64,000 nucleotides of DNA from assembly GCF_004362825.1 (NCBI RefSeq), contig NZ_SNXZ01000001.1:1-64000 (forward strand), read 5' to 3'. This document shows, in pieces, positions 43,171 to 51,155 of the stretch; position 1 is the first letter of the stretch; every line of letters begins with the position of its first letter. Position numbers and translations under genes: made by a program. The stretch is from Labedaea rhizosphaerae. Its GTDB lineage: Bacteria > Actinomycetota > Actinomycetes > Mycobacteriales > Pseudonocardiaceae. The notes beneath the pieces were generated by a model. The model did not search any database. It was not told where the DNA came from and saw only the letters and a list, made by a program, of their open reading frames with translations.

Positions 43171-43970
43171 GACCTCCTGGTGGCCCACGCCGCGGTCCAC
43201 GGATCGGTGCGCAGGGTGGACACGGTGACGTCGACCGTACCGTCGAACGCCACCTCGATGACGCCCGCCGCCTGCGCGCACCACGGCCACTCGCTCGCCC
43301 AGTGCGCGACATCCACCAGCGCGGGCGCGCCCGGCTTGGCCAGGTGCTCACTCGCCGGGTGGTGCCGCAGGTCGGCGGTGACGTAGGCGTCGACGCCCGC
43401 GGCGGTCGCGGCGTCGAGGAAGCTGTCGCCCGAGCCACCGCACACGGCGACGGTTTCGATGGTCCGGCTCAGCTCGCCCGCGGCCCGGACCCCACCCGCG
43501 GTCTCGGGCAGCGCAATGCCGACGCGGTCGATGAACTCGGCGAACGGCTGCGGGTCCACTTCGCCGATCCGCCCGCTGTTCGTCTCGGGCACCAGCGGCC
43601 CGGTGATCTTCAGGCCCAGCGCCTTGGCCAGGGCGTCGGACACGCCGGGCTCGGCGTTGTCAGCGTTGGTGTGCATGCAGAGCAGGGCCGCGCCGCCCCG
43701 GACCAGCCGGTGCACGAGGCTGCCCTTGGGGGTGTCGGCCGGGACGCCGTGCACGCCCCGCAGCAGCAGCGGGTGGTGGGCGACGATCAGCTGTGCGCCT
43801 TGGGCGAGCGCCTCGTCGACGGTGGCGTCCACCGGGTCGACGCAGACGAGCACCTTGGTCACGGGCTCGGCGGGGTCGCCGCAGACGAGGCCGACGGCGT
43901 CCCACGACTCGGCGAGCTCGGGCGGGTACGCGGCCTCGAGCACGGCGATGACGTCGGCGAGCGTCGGCAT
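43167..43970 (-). CDS. Nif3-like dinuclear metal-centre protein
   Basis: 267 residues with the metal-binding HHPLLLRG motif near 65-72 and the C-terminal HWASEWP motif near 224-230, plus MHTNADNAEPG. The family forms hexameric toroids; a GTP cyclohydrolase-like role has been proposed but is not established. It abuts cobC with no gap (stop 43971, start 43970), and its 3' end overlaps the zinc-ribbon gene by ATGA. Confidence 0.93.
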   Translation of the reverse strand: MPTLADVIAVLEAAYPPELAESWDAVGLVCGDPAEPVTKVLVCVDPVDATVDEALAQGAQLIVAHHPLLLRGVHGVPADTPKGSLVHRLVRGGAALLCMHTNADNAEPGVSDALAKALGLKITGPLVPETNSGRIGEVDPQPFAEFIDRVGIALPETAGGVRAAGELSRTIETVAVCGGSGDSFLDAATAAGVDAYVTADLRHHPASEHLAKPGAPALVDVAHWASEWPWCAQAAGVIEVAFDGTVDVTVSTLRTDPWTAAWATRRS

Positions 43971-44987
43971 CTACAGCACCTCCCTGAGCGCGGCGAGCAG
44001 CCGGTCGGTGTCCTCGGGTGGGCGGACGGTGATGCGCAGGTGGTCCTCGGTGAGGCCGGGGAACGTGTCACCGCGGCGCACGGCGATCCCGCGCTCACGC
44101 AGGGCCTCGCGCACCCGTTTGGCGCTCGGCATCCTGACCAGCAAGAACGGCGCGACGGCCGGTTCGTGCACGGTGAACCCGAGGTCGCCGAGGTGCTTGG
44201 CCAGATCGGCGCGGTAGGTCGCGTACAGCTCCGCGTCGGCCTGGGCCTTGGCCACCGCGTCGGGCTCGCAACACGCGGCCACCGCGGTCAGCGGGAGACT
44301 TCCCACCGGCCACTGTGGACGGTGTGCGGCGAGTTCGCGCAGGATGGCGGGTTCGGCCAGCGCATAACCGGCCCGCAGCCCCGCGAGCGCCCACGTCTTG
44401 GTCAGGCTGCGGAACACCAGCAGGCCAGGGAGCTGTTGTCCCGCAAGCGTTTCCGGCTCGCCGGGGACCGCGTCCATGAACGCCTCGTCCACCACGAGGA
44501 TGCGTCCCGGCCGGGTCAGCTCGGCGATCACGTCGGCCTTGTGCAGGACGGAGGTGGGGTTGGTCGGGTTGCCGAGCACGACCATGTCGGCGTCCTCGGG
44601 CACGAGTTCGGGGCGCAGGGTGTCGCTGAGCACGCGGTGCACGGGCACGCCGGCCTTGCGCAGCGCGACCTCGGGCTCGGTGAAGCTCGGGTGGATGATC
44701 GCGGCCTTGTCGGGCAGCAACTGGGGTAGCAGCGCGAAGCCTTCGGCCACCCCGTTGAGGATCAGCACCTCGCTCGCGTCCCGCCCGTGCCGTCGCGCGG
44801 CGGCCGCCCGCGCGGCCAGGTCCAGCTCACGCGCGGGGTAGCGCCCGAGGTCGCCGAGCGCGTCGACGAGCCGCTCCCGCAACCAGCCGGGCGGTTGCGC
44901 GCCACGCACGTTGACGGCGAAGTCGAGCAGCCCGGGCGCGGCCTCGAGGTCGCCGTGGTGGCGCAGTAGTCGCAGGTCACCGCTCAC
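43971..44987 (-). CDS. cobC: CobC-like PLP aminotransferase (Rv2231c-type)
   Basis: 338 residues, fold-type I aminotransferase related to histidinol-phosphate transaminase. FAVNVRGAQPPGW at the N-terminus, the NPTNPTS motif, VVDEAFMD (PLP-interacting Asp) and the Schiff-base Lys in SLTKTWALAGLRAGY are seen. CobC/CobD-type decarboxylases make (R)-1-amino-2-propanol phosphate for the cobalamin loop; the actinobacterial version is assigned by synteny. Start GTG 44987, with TAGAAT 7 nt upstream, so probably leaderless. Confidence 0.88.
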   Translation of the reverse strand: MSGDLRLLRHHGDLEAAPGLLDFAVNVRGAQPPGWLRERLVDALGDLGRYPARELDLAARAAAARRHGRDASEVLILNGVAEGFALLPQLLPDKAAIIHPSFTEPEVALRKAGVPVHRVLSDTLRPELVPEDADMVVLGNPTNPTSVLHKADVIAELTRPGRILVVDEAFMDAVPGEPETLAGQQLPGLLVFRSLTKTWALAGLRAGYALAEPAILRELAAHRPQWPVGSLPLTAVAACCEPDAVAKAQADAELYATYRADLAKHLGDLGFTVHEPAVAPFLLVRMPSAKRVREALRERGIAVRRGDTFPGLTEDHLRITVRPPEDTDRLLAALREVL

Positions 44988-44994
44988 CGCCGGG

Positions 44995-45000
44995 ATTCTA
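44995..45000 (-). promoter_or_regulatory. -10 element for the leaderless cobC operon
   Basis: TAGAAT on the minus strand ends 7 nt before the GTG at 44987. It would drive cobC-nif3-zinc ribbon-RNase H-Nudix. Confidence 0.5.
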
Positions 45001-45001
45001 G

Positions 45002-45187
45002 TCAGCGCCGATCGGACGGCCGCCCGGAGTCGTAGATGATCGTCGACCCCCGCTGGATCTCGATGCGGGTCCGGCCACCTTTCTTGATCACCGCTCGCAC
45101 CAGCAGGTGGTGCGAGACCGTCTTCGCCAGCACCCGGATCGTCACGAGCAGACCGGCGACGCCCATCCCGAGCAACTGCCACGTCAT
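45002..45187 (-). CDS. Small membrane-anchored protein of unknown function
   Basis: 61 residues: one TM helix (about 5-24) followed by a basic soluble part (VIKKGGRTRIEIQRGSTIIYD). No family was recognised. A GGAGGT ribosome binding site sits 4 nt before the ATG, which is the main evidence that it is real. It lies in the gap upstream of cobC on the same strand. Confidence 0.65.
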   Translation of the reverse strand: MTWQLLGMGVAGLLVTIRVLAKTVSHHLLVRAVIKKGGRTRIEIQRGSTIIYDSGRPSDRR

Positions 45188-45381
45188 GGCGACCTCCGAG
45201 GACCATCAGCGTTCGCCGTGACGGTAGCCAGCGCGCCTGCGCCCAGACTCGCTTCGCGCCCAGTTGCCGCCGCGCGCCACCTGCGGCAATGCCCCAAAAG
45301 ACCAGGTCGCCAGCGGACACCCAGGTAGACCTCCTTTTCGGCCACCAGTGGTCGAAACGCAGGCCGGAGAGCAGCAGTCCC

Positions 45382-45387
45382 TAGGCT
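45382..45387 (+). promoter_or_regulatory. -10 element for leaderless ptpA
   Basis: TAGGCT ends 7 nt before the GTG at 45395. No Shine-Dalgarno is present. Confidence 0.5.
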
Positions 45388-45394
45388 GGGCCGG

Positions 45395-45847
45395 GTGCAC
45401 ATCAGCTTCATCTGCACCGGGAACATCTGCCGGTCGCCCATGGCCGCCTCGATCGTCCGGGAGCACCTGCGCCGGGCCGGGCTCGAGCACGTCGAGGTGA
45501 CCAGTGCCGGGACTGGCTCGTGGCACGTCGGCGAGCCGGCCGACCGGCGGGCGCAGGCGACGCTCGTCAAGCACGGCTATCCCACCGAGCACATCGCCGC
45601 CCAGGTCGGCCCCGACCACCTCGACGCCGACCTGCTCATCGCCCTCGACCGCGGCCACGCCCGCGAGTTGCGCGCGCTCATCGGCGACGACCCCAGGATC
45701 CGGCTGCTACGCAGCTTCGACCCGGACGCCGACGACAACGACGTGCCCGATCCCTACTACGGCGCGGACGACGGCTTCGGCGAAGTCCTCGACATGATCG
45801 AAAAGGCGGCACCCGGCGTGGTCCAGTGGGTCCGGGAACATGGTTGA
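45395..45847 (+). CDS. ptpA: Low-molecular-weight protein tyrosine phosphatase
   Basis: 150 residues. The P-loop C(X)5R reads CTGNICRSP (residues 7-15) and the general-acid DPYY lies near residue 118. It removes phosphate from phosphotyrosine. M. tuberculosis PtpA (Rv2234) is the syntenic homologue. The 3' end overlaps the next gene by 8 bp, which suggests coupled expression with a kinase-like protein. Confidence 0.95.
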   Translation: MHISFICTGNICRSPMAASIVREHLRRAGLEHVEVTSAGTGSWHVGEPADRRAQATLVKHGYPTEHIAAQVGPDHLDADLLIALDRGHARELRALIGDDPRIRLLRSFDPDADDNDVPDPYYGADDGFGEVLDMIEKAAPGVVQWVREHG

Positions 45848-46640
45848 TCCCGCCCGGATCATCGCCGAGGCAAAGGCGATCAGGAGCCTCGGCGGCACCG
45901 TCCAGCTCGTCGAGGTCGACGGCGAACTGCTCGTGGTCAAGCGCCACGACGGCGCCGAGGCCGCCGGGCTGCGCTGGCTGAAACCGGTGCCGGAGATCAG
46001 GGCCGTCGACGACGAGTACCTCATCACCACCTACATCCCGGACGCCCCGGCGACCAGGCAAGCCGCCGAGGACCTGGGCCGGAACCTCGCGGAAATGCAC
46101 CAAGCCGGCGCCGATGCCTTCGGCCAACCGCCACCCGGCGGCCCCGAGGACGCCTGGATCGGCCTGGCGCCCATGCGCAACACCCCCGCCGAGGACTGGC
46201 CGGAGTGGTTCGCCGAGCACCGGATCCTCCCCTACCTCAAAACCGCCGTCGACCGGCGGGCGATCGACGACCCGAAGCCGATCGAGCAGGTCTGCGACGC
46301 CATCCGAGACCTGGCCGGACCGCCGGAACCACCCGCACGACTGCATGGCGACCTGTGGTCCGGCAACGTCCTCTTCAGCCACGACGGCGCGTACCTGATC
46401 GACCCGGCCGCGCACGGCGGTCACCGCGAATCCGACCTCGCCATGCTCCAGTGGTTCCCCTGCCCGCACCTCGACCGCGTCCTCGCCGCCTACGACGAGG
46501 CAACCCCGCTGGCCGCCGGCTGGGAACAGCGGGTCCCGCTCCACCAGCTCTTCCCCCAGCTCGTCCACGCCGCCCTCTTCGGCGGCGGTTACGGACGAAC
46601 CGCCCAGGAAAGCGCACGCCGAGCCCTGCGCAGCGCGTGA
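45840..46640 (+). CDS. Fructosamine/ketosamine-3-kinase-like protein
   Basis: 266 residues with the aminoglycoside-kinase-like fold: LLVVKRHD (ATP Lys), ARLHGDLWSGNVLF (catalytic Asp) and LIDPAAHGGHRESDLAM (metal Asp). LFGGGYG closes the protein. Fructosamine kinases phosphorylate sugar adducts on proteins to reverse glycation; bacterial members may act on small molecules. It overlaps ptpA by 8 bp. Confidence 0.9.
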   Translation: MVDPARIIAEAKAIRSLGGTVQLVEVDGELLVVKRHDGAEAAGLRWLKPVPEIRAVDDEYLITTYIPDAPATRQAAEDLGRNLAEMHQAGADAFGQPPPGGPEDAWIGLAPMRNTPAEDWPEWFAEHRILPYLKTAVDRRAIDDPKPIEQVCDAIRDLAGPPEPPARLHGDLWSGNVLFSHDGAYLIDPAAHGGHRESDLAMLQWFPCPHLDRVLAAYDEATPLAAGWEQRVPLHQLFPQLVHAALFGGGYGRTAQESARRALRSA

Positions 46641-46654
46641 CCCGGCGCACGGCA

Positions 46655-46660
46655 TACCGT
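46655..46660 (+). promoter_or_regulatory. -10 element for the leaderless SURF1 gene
   Basis: TACCGT ends 6 nt before the GTG at 46667. Confidence 0.45.
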
Positions 46661-46666
46661 GGTCAC

Positions 46667-47485
46667 GTGCGGTTGCGGTTGCTGCTACGTCCGAGCTGGC
46701 TCGCGTTGACGCTGGTCGTGCTGGTGTTCGCGGGGGCCTGCTTCGTCGTGCTCTCGCCGTGGCAGTTCCGGCGCAACGCCGAGCAGAGCGCCCAGAACGC
46801 CGAGCTGCAGGCCTCCTTCACGGCCAAGCCGGTGCCGATCGAGACCGCGCGACCCGGCGAGTGGCGGCAGGTGATCCTGCGCGGCCAGTACCTGCCGGAC
46901 AAGGAGACCGTCGCGCGCCTGCGCACCGTGCAGGGTGAGCCCGCGTTCGAGGTGCTGACCCCGTTCCGGCTGGACAGCGGCGGTGTCGTCCTCGTCGACC
47001 GCGGTTACGTCCCGCCGGTCCAAGGCGTGCACGTCCCGCCCTACCCGGCCGCACCGGCCGGCCCGACCTCGGTGACGGCGCGGACTCGGGCCGGTGAGAC
47101 CGACCCGCAGCACCGGCCCGCCTTCAACGACGCCACCACCGACGGCCGCACCCAGGTCTACGCGATCGACGTGCCCATCGTGGCGGCCGCGACGAAGCTC
47201 CCGCTCGCGCCCGGTTACGTCCAGCTGGTCGACGGCCAGCCCGGCGGTCTGCGCACGCTTCCCTTGCCGCAGTTGGATTCCGGCCCGTACCTGTCCTACG
47301 CGCTGCAGTGGATCGCGTTCGGCACGATGGCGTTGCTCGCGCTCGGCTACTTCAGCTGGCGGGAGATCCAGCCCGGCGGCGCGCTGGCCGAGCCGCGGCC
47401 CGACAAGCCCAAGCGCCGCTCGGTTGCCGCGATGATCGCCGAAGACGAAGCCGCCGAACGTCACGAACACGCCCACCAGCCGTAA
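46667..47485 (+). CDS. SURF1-family cytochrome oxidase assembly protein
   Basis: 272 residues. TM helices at about 10-28 and 202-220 flank a periplasmic domain, the SURF1 layout. Motifs are LSPWQFRRN, GEWRQVILRGQYL, GGVVLVDRGYVPP and YLSYALQWIAFGTMALLALGY. A charged cytoplasmic tail ends in HEHAHQP. SURF1 helps insert haem into cytochrome c oxidase. It matches Rv2235 by position. The GTG at 46667 is the first in-frame start before TM1 and appears leaderless. Confidence 0.92.
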   Translation: MRLRLLLRPSWLALTLVVLVFAGACFVVLSPWQFRRNAEQSAQNAELQASFTAKPVPIETARPGEWRQVILRGQYLPDKETVARLRTVQGEPAFEVLTPFRLDSGGVVLVDRGYVPPVQGVHVPPYPAAPAGPTSVTARTRAGETDPQHRPAFNDATTDGRTQVYAIDVPIVAAATKLPLAPGYVQLVDGQPGGLRTLPLPQLDSGPYLSYALQWIAFGTMALLALGYFSWREIQPGGALAEPRPDKPKRRSVAAMIAEDEAAERHEHAHQP

Positions 47486-47531
47486 CCACCGCCTGAGCCG
47501 CACCCGACTTCCCAAGTGGAGGTGGGTGACG

Positions 47532-48383
47532 ATGGCTTTGACGATGATCAAAGGACGTTTCCGCGTGCTGGGTGCGTCCCCCGACGGTGACTCCGTGCGC
47601 TTCTACGCCGACGACCCGACGGCGTTCGCGCGCGCGAACATCAAGGTGCGCCTCAACGGCCAGGGCGGCGCGCAACTGCGCCTCGACGGCATCGACGCGC
47701 TCGAAACGCACTACGCGAGCTGGCACCAGCAGACCGAGTTGGGCAACGCGGCGTCGAAGAAGCTCCTGGACTACCTCGGCTTCAAGAACGTGCGGCGCAA
47801 CAACCGCGGCCTCGTGAGCTCGGCCAAACCCGACGAGGTGCCCGGCCACATCATGACCCGCTTCGCCGACAAGTACGGCCGCGCGGTGTCCTTCGCCTTC
47901 AAGGGCACGCCGCCCGCCGACGAGGACGACGGCGACCAGGTCTTCCTGGACGTCGGACGGATGCGCAAGTCCGCGAACCACACGATGCTCGAGTCCGGCC
48001 TGGCGTACCCGACCTTCTACTCGCTGCTCTACGTGGACCTGCGCAAGGCCATGGCTGACGCGTCGAACAAGGCCCGCGCGGCCGAGAAAGGCGTGTGGCG
48101 CACCGACCGGACCACGACGGGCTTCGACGTGACCGCGCGCGACCAGCTCAGCGACCTGGTCATCCTGCCGAAGCTGTTCCGCCGCCTTGTCGACTACCTC
48201 GACCTCGACGAAACCGGCGGCGCCTCCCTGGACGGCTTCGCCCACTACCTCGACACCCGCAACGACCGCCTCTTCACCGTCCCGGACGGCCATTCCACCG
48301 AACTCGCCACGCTGGTCGAGGTCGAAGGCCGGCACATCGACATGACCGTCCCGCCGGAGCGCATCGTGTTCGTGGAGGCCTGA
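47532..48383 (+). CDS. Thermonuclease (SNase)-like protein
   Basis: 283 residues. The N-terminal half has an SNase-like OB fold (DGDSVRFYADD, VRLNGQGGAQLRLDGIDALE, THY...GNAASKKLLDYLG, DKYGRAVSFAF) and ends in KARAAEKGVWRTD. The staphylococcal nuclease catalytic arginines are only partly recognisable, so activity is not certain. The C-terminal third is of unknown type. No signal peptide: probably cytoplasmic. ATG 47532 is favoured over GTG 47526 for GGAGG spacing. Confidence 0.75.
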   Translation: MALTMIKGRFRVLGASPDGDSVRFYADDPTAFARANIKVRLNGQGGAQLRLDGIDALETHYASWHQQTELGNAASKKLLDYLGFKNVRRNNRGLVSSAKPDEVPGHIMTRFADKYGRAVSFAFKGTPPADEDDGDQVFLDVGRMRKSANHTMLESGLAYPTFYSLLYVDLRKAMADASNKARAAEKGVWRTDRTTTGFDVTARDQLSDLVILPKLFRRLVDYLDLDETGGASLDGFAHYLDTRNDRLFTVPDGHSTELATLVEVEGRHIDMTVPPERIVFVEA

Positions 48384-48391
48384 CGGCCCAC

Positions 48392-48493
48392 TTTTCCACA
48401 GGCGACCAGTTGTCCACAGATTCACGCAAACCCCGTCCGACCAGCCCAAACCCGATAGACTGGGTAAGGGGGAGCCCCCAGGGAGGGTGGGCC
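48392..48493 (+). repeat. Dispersed DnaA-box/hairpin element, copy C
   Basis: TTTTCCACA (48392-48400), TTGTCCACA (48410-48418), GATAGACTGGG (from 48454), then GGGGGAGCCCCCAGGGAGGG. It occupies the 180-bp gap between the SNase-like gene and the end of cobD. Confidence 0.78.
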
Positions 48494-48563
48494 CGCGCCC
48501 GGAGCGGAAACCAAGATCAACAGGTGTGCAAGATCCACAACCGAGCGAGATCCACCGACACAC

Positions 48564-49499
48564 CTAACGCCGGCGCAGGAAAGCCAACGCCGCCGCCGCT
48601 CCAGCGGCCAGCAACCCCACCACCCGCGACAACTCCACCGCCCGCGTGACGTGACCGGCGTCAGGATTGCGCCCGTCACCGAGCACGGGCCGCTCCTCGA
48701 CCCCGTGCGGGTACACCGTGCGCCCGCCGAGCCGGATCTCCAGCGCGCCGGCGAAGGCGGCCTCCACCCGGCCCGCGTTCGGCGACGGATGTGCCGCGGC
48801 ATCCCGCCGCCACGCATGCCAGGCACCCTGCGCCGAACCACCGACCACCGGGGCCGCGACCACGGTCAAGGCCGCCGCGGCACGTGCGGGCAGCAGGTTC
48901 GCCAGGTCGTCCAGTCGCGCGGCGGCCCAGCCGAAGCGCCGGTAGCGCGGCGAGCGGTGCCCGATCATGGCGTCCAGCGTGTTGACCGCCCGGTACCCGA
49001 CGAGCCCGGGCACGCCGGCCACGGCACCCCACAGCAGCGGCGCCACGATGGCGTCCGACGTGTTCTCCGCGACCGATTCGACGGCGGCGCGGGCCAGCTC
49101 GCCGCCGGTCAGCCGGGACGGATCGCGCCCGCACAACGCAGGTAGCCGCTCCCGTGCCGAGGAGAGGTGCCCGCCGTCGAGGTCGGCGCCGATGGCCGTG
49201 CCCTCGCGCGCCAGCGACGCGCCACCCAGCACCACCCAGGTCGCCGCGGCCGTGGTCGCGATCCGCACGACCGGCCGCCCGCTCCCGAGCCGCTCCACCA
49301 GCACGCCCGAGGACACGACGAGCAACGAAAGCCCAAGGGCGTGCACGACGCCAGGCAGCTTCTGATCGCGGTAGGTGAACCGTTCGGTCCACTGGGCGAG
49401 TTTGCCGAAACCGGCCACCGGGTGCCGTCGCCGCGGGTCGCCGAACACGCTGTCCGCCGCCACCCCGAGCAGCAGTCCCACCGCGCGCGCCGCGCCCAC
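48564..49499 (-). CDS. cobD: Adenosylcobinamide-phosphate synthase CobD/CbiB
   Basis: 311 residues, polytopic membrane enzyme. FGDPRRRHPVAGFGKLAQW near the N-terminus, AVESVAENTSDAIVAPLLWG, YRAVNTLDAMIGHRSPRYRRFGW and NAGRVEAAFAGAL are CbiB hallmarks. It joins aminopropanol phosphate to cobyric acid in cobalamin synthesis. The start is GTG 49499 (GGAGG 7 nt upstream) or GTG 49505. M. tuberculosis cobD (Rv2236c) holds the same position. Divergent from the Wadjet operon. Confidence 0.93.
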   Translation of the reverse strand: MGAARAVGLLLGVAADSVFGDPRRRHPVAGFGKLAQWTERFTYRDQKLPGVVHALGLSLLVVSSGVLVERLGSGRPVVRIATTAAATWVVLGGASLAREGTAIGADLDGGHLSSARERLPALCGRDPSRLTGGELARAAVESVAENTSDAIVAPLLWGAVAGVPGLVGYRAVNTLDAMIGHRSPRYRRFGWAAARLDDLANLLPARAAAALTVVAAPVVGGSAQGAWHAWRRDAAAHPSPNAGRVEAAFAGALEIRLGGRTVYPHGVEERPVLGDGRNPDAGHVTRAVELSRVVGLLAAGAAAALAFLRRR

Positions 49500-49598
49500 C
49501 CGCACCCCTCCAAGAAGCGACTCCCCCGAGCCGCTCGAAACGGTAGTCCTCGTGCCGCGGGGCGCAGCTCTCACCCCCGACAGCTATCGTGACCGGTC

Positions 49599-51155
49599 GT
49601 GGATGGTGAGCAGGAGCTGATCGAGGCGAGCCTGGACGACGCGGTGGCGCGCAGGCTCAACCTCTACGCCTACCTGCAGGCGAGCAGGCACCCCCGCACG
49701 TACCTCGCGATCATGCGGCTGTTCACCTCGACGCTGCTCGCCGACCTGTCCGCCGGTGAGGTCGCGGCGGCCCTCACCGCGGCCGAGCGCGACGGGCTCG
49801 TCGACCCCGGTGAGTCCCATGTGGACAATGTGCTCGAGCGGCTGCGCCAGCTCAAGGAGTGGGGCAACCTCGTGCACGGCCGGCGCGAGACGATCGCGTC
49901 GAGCATCGCCGAGTTCCAGCACGGCAGCATGCGCTACCAGGTCAGCAAGCTGGCCGTGCGCGTGCAGCGCGACGTCGACGAGCTGCTGCGTGTGCCCGAG
50001 GGTGCCCGCGAGGTCTCCCGCGAACTGCTGCCGGCCATCGACCGCGGGCTCGCGAGCCTGCGCCAGGCCCTGTCGAGCGCCGCCGCGGCCGACCAGCGCG
50101 GCGAGCCGGCCAAGGCCCGCAAGGCCCGCGAACTGCTGGCCGAGCACGTGACGACGCTCTTCCTGCAGCACGGCGAGCTGGCTGCCACCGTGCGCGACTT
50201 CTACGCCTACCTCGGCCAGATCCTCACCCGTCACCACCTGGTGCCCGACGAGATCTCCGGGTTCCGCAACCTGCTGGTCGAGTACATCCAGCTGGTGGTC
50301 GAGGACGTGCTGCGCTACACCCCGACCATCGCCGCCACGCTGGCCGAACTGCGCGATGCCCGCGGTGAGCTGCTGCGCCTGCTGCGCCCGGCCGAGCAGC
50401 TGGGCGAGCGGGTGGAACGCACCCGCGGCCGCACCGAGGCCGACTGGAACGAGCTCACCGACTGGTTCGTCGACCGCCCGGGCAAGCCCAGCCAGGTCAC
50501 CGCCCTGCGCGACGCGACGACCAGGGCGATCGGCGCGCTGCTGGCCACGGTCAAACGTGCGACCACCGGTGGCGGCCTGCTGCCGAGCCGGCGCGGCGAG
50601 CTGCTGAAGCTGGCCGGGTGGTTCGCCAACGCCGAACCCGAGCAGGCGCACGCGATCTACGCCTCCGCGTTCGGCCTCTACTCGTCGCGGAACCTGTTGC
50701 CCGCACCGGAACACGACGGCGACGACGAGCACACACCGTGGGCCGACGGACCCGTGGTCGACGTGTCGGTGAGCGTGCGCGGGCGTGGCGACCGGGGTGC
50801 GCGCGGGCGTCCGTCGCGGATCATGGACGACCCGATCACCGAGCAGGGGCTCCTCGCCCAAGCCCGCGAATCCGACAAGCGCCGAGCCGCCGCGGCCGCG
50901 GAACTCGTTGCGGCATCGGACAACCTGAGCGGCGCCGAGCTGTCGTCCGACGCCCTCGGCGCCCTGTGCGAACTGCTCACCCTCGCCATGGCCCAGCGTG
51001 ACAGCGCCGACGACGCGGGCTCGGCCACCGACCAGGTCCGCGGCCTCACCCTCACGGTCACCCCGACCAACGGCGAGGTGACCACCATCCGCAGCGCGGG
51101 CGGCACCCTGACGCTGCGCGACGCGAAGCTCGCCCTGGCGGCGATCGATGGCTGA
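49599..51155 (+). CDS. jetA: Wadjet JetA-like protein (TIGR02677/DUF2397)
   Basis: 518 residues, the kleisin-like subunit of an SMC defence complex. Winged-helix-like N-terminus (LNLYAYLQASRHPRTYLAIMRLF), helical middle (YQVSKLAVRVQRDVDELLRVP, FYAYLGQIL, DEISGFRNLLVEYIQLV) and LPSRRGELLKLAGWF match the TIGR02677 family. In Wadjet systems JetA bridges the JetC heads in a complex that extrudes and cleaves plasmid DNA. GTG start; TATCGT lies 8 nt upstream. It overlaps jetB by 8 bp. Subtype assignment is from memory. Confidence 0.85.
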   Translation: MDGEQELIEASLDDAVARRLNLYAYLQASRHPRTYLAIMRLFTSTLLADLSAGEVAAALTAAERDGLVDPGESHVDNVLERLRQLKEWGNLVHGRRETIASSIAEFQHGSMRYQVSKLAVRVQRDVDELLRVPEGAREVSRELLPAIDRGLASLRQALSSAAAADQRGEPAKARKARELLAEHVTTLFLQHGELAATVRDFYAYLGQILTRHHLVPDEISGFRNLLVEYIQLVVEDVLRYTPTIAATLAELRDARGELLRLLRPAEQLGERVERTRGRTEADWNELTDWFVDRPGKPSQVTALRDATTRAIGALLATVKRATTGGGLLPSRRGELLKLAGWFANAEPEQAHAIYASAFGLYSSRNLLPAPEHDGDDEHTPWADGPVVDVSVSVRGRGDRGARGRPSRIMDDPITEQGLLAQARESDKRRAAAAAELVAASDNLSGAELSSDALGALCELLTLAMAQRDSADDAGSATDQVRGLTLTVTPTNGEVTTIRSAGGTLTLRDAKLALAAIDG

